DNA of 7,336 nucleotides, taken from positions 1 to 7,336 of the forward strand of contig CAMPGG010000171.1 of the NCBI GenBank assembly GCA_946885335.1. Direction: 5' to 3'. Each line of letters begins with the position of its first letter. Within the stretch, counting starts at the first letter, position 1. Of this stretch, positions 6,961 to 7,336 are shown piece by piece. A model generated the notes under the pieces. It saw only the letters and a program-made list of their open reading frames with translations. It made no database searches and was not told the DNA's origin. The stretch is from an uncultured Chitinophagaceae bacterium (GTDB taxonomy: Bacteria; Bacteroidota; Bacteroidia; Chitinophagales; Chitinophagaceae). The translations under genes were made by a program, and so were the position numbers.

Positions 6961-6984
6961 AAAAAATCTCCGGTGTGCTGGAGA
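6961..6984 (-). promoter_or_regulatory. Terminator-like hairpin in the arginase leader
   Basis: Read on the minus strand, TCTCC (6984-6980) pairs with GGAGA (6971-6967) around an 8-nt loop and is followed directly by six U. It lies in the presumed 5' leader, about 26 nt ahead of the arginase ATG and downstream of the candidate -7 box. The stem has only 5 bp, so it could be a weak terminator or attenuator, or chance. Confidence 0.3.
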
Positions 6985-7027
6985 GATGACATTGAAAAAG
7001 GATGCAGCAATCGTTTTTAGGCAAAAA

Positions 7028-7035
7028 CAAATGTA
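7028..7035 (-). promoter_or_regulatory. Candidate -7 promoter box of the arginase gene
   Basis: On the minus strand this reads TACATTTG, a perfect TAnnTTTG match. It implies a start near 7021 and a leader of about 85 nt. No TTG-type -33 motif is visible upstream; the sequence there merges into the TTGA octamer array. Confidence 0.5.
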
Positions 7036-7053
7036 GTGATTTTTGGAATTTGG

Positions 7054-7102
7054 TTGAATGGGAGAATGGTTGATAAGTTGAATGGTTGATAAGTTTGATT
7101 GG
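7054..7102. repeat. TTGAWWRG octamer array, copy 2
   Basis: Six 8-nt units: TTGAATGG, GAGAATGG, TTGATAAG, TTGAATGG, TTGATAAG, then one extra T and TTGATTGG. The stretch 7067-7085 is identical to 4947-4965. The next bases, TTATCAAC (7103-7110), are the exact reverse complement of GTTGATAA at 7085-7092, so the end of the array can form an 8-bp hairpin with a 10-nt loop. Two further octamers, TTGAATTG and TTGAAAGG, follow at 7143-7158. The array lies just upstream of the candidate arginase promoter. Confidence 0.75.
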
Positions 7103-7115
7103 TTATCAACGAGGA

Positions 7116-7143
7116 ATTAGGAATTTGGTATTAGGAATTTGGT
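7116..7143. repeat. Perfect tandem duplication of a 14-nt unit
   Basis: ATTAGGAATTTGGT occurs twice with no gap (7116-7129 and 7130-7143). Its right end joins another octamer unit, so that the 15-nt string GGAATTTGGTTGAAT is found at both 7045-7059 and 7134-7148. The duplication lies in the middle of the second composite repeat region. Confidence 0.85.
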
Positions 7144-7172
7144 TGAATTGTTGAAAGGTTAACTAACTAAGC

Positions 7173-7193
7173 CCTAAACGCTAAACACTAAAC
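7173..7193. repeat. NYTAAAC heptamer array, copy 2
   Basis: Three exact 7-nt units: CCTAAAC, GCTAAAC, ACTAAAC. They are preceded by TTAACTAACTAAG, much as the first heptamer array is preceded by TTTAACTACTACC. The array ends next to the U-rich side of the terminator at 7195-7234. Confidence 0.65.
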
Positions 7194-7194
7194 G

Positions 7195-7234
7195 AAAAGA
7201 AAAAGGATTAGCAGAAAAATCCACTAACCCTTTT
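7195..7234 (-). terminator. Terminator of a minus-strand gene to the right
   Basis: AAAAGGATTAG (7201-7211) pairs with CTAACCCTTTT (7224-7234) around a 12-nt loop. The single imperfect pair is a G-U wobble in minus-strand RNA and an A-C mismatch in plus-strand RNA, and the minus-strand transcript then runs into a U-rich tail (complement of 7195-7204). This points to termination of leftward transcription entering from beyond the window's right edge, ahead of the arginase promoter. Confidence 0.7.
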
Positions 7235-7253
7235 AGTTATGTACATCAATTTT

Positions 7254-7308
7254 CAAATTCTCAATTCTCAAATTCTCAAATTGTCCAATTGTCTAATTGT
7301 CTAATTGT
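7254..7308. repeat. CWAATTST-type short tandem array
   Basis: Seven units of 7-9 nt: CAAATTCT, CAATTCT, CAAATTCT, CAAATTGTC, CAATTGT, CTAATTGT, CTAATTGT. The unit drifts from an ATTCT form on the left to an ATTGT form on the right. It lies between the terminator and the probable stop codon of the gene entering from the right, so it would be that gene's 3' untranslated region. Confidence 0.65.
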
Positions 7309-7309
7309 A

Positions 7310-7336
7310 TTATTCAGGTGTTGCCAATATAGGTAC
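7310..7336 (-). CDS. Probable 3' end of a gene running off the window
   Basis: On the minus strand the last 27 bases read as eight codons, VPILATPE, followed by TAA. A leftward terminator at 7195-7234 implies that such a gene ends here. Another minus frame also stops nearby (TGA at 7315-7317), so the frame is a choice, not a proof. Eight residues are too few to name a product. Confidence 0.35.
   Translation of the reverse strand, partial: VPILATPE

Noticed and set aside
7173..7193. Telomere-like CCTAAAC repeats
   Set aside because: The resemblance to plant-type telomere units is superficial: only three imperfect units are present, inside a bacterial intergenic region between genes.

Overview
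The window looks like a chromosomal segment of a Bacteroidota bacterium, most probably in or near the Chitinophagaceae. Three things point there: moderate-to-low GC, start codons without recognisable Shine-Dalgarno sequences, and two perfect matches to the Bacteroidota -7 promoter box TAnnTTTG (upstream of pfkA and of the arginase gene). The similarity of the encoded proteins fits as well. The family-level placement is inference, not proof.

Layout from left to right. A strong hairpin terminator (21-53) closes a glycolytic pair on the minus strand: pfkA (1647-2630) followed by pyk (72-1562), 84 nt apart and probably cotranscribed. The pair is divergent from a plus-strand gene for an exported prolyl oligopeptidase (2786-4933); their shared spacer holds a candidate pfkA -7 box and a perfect 15-bp dyad. 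A plus-strand RmlD-like short-chain dehydrogenase/reductase gene follows (5078-6004). Its 3' end overlaps, tail to tail by 18 bp, a minus-strand arginase gene (5987-6934). The last 400 nt hold the arginase leader and promoter, several short tandem repeats, a terminator for a minus-strand gene lying mostly outside the window, and probably the last codons of that gene.

The genes are ordinary metabolism: the two committed kinase steps of glycolysis, periplasmic peptide breakdown, a nucleotide-sugar-type reductase of unknown substrate, and arginine hydrolysis to ornithine and urea. Nothing suggests a defence island, prophage or transposon, and I found no new protein system.

The unusual signal lies between the genes. 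Several families of degenerate tandem repeats with 7-, 8- or 14-nt periods occupy the spacers: GTAACCA-type heptamers before pyk, TTGAWWRG octamers and NYTAAAC heptamers before the reductase and again before the arginase, a perfect 14-nt duplication, and a CWAATTST-type array at the right edge. Two spacers carry the same composite order (TTGA octamers, a palindromic or repeated middle, a TTAACTA motif, then TAAAC heptamers) in the same orientation and over nearly the same length (144 and 140 nt), and share an exact 19-nt string. Several arrays start or stop exactly at a gene boundary. This is the best candidate here for something not described.
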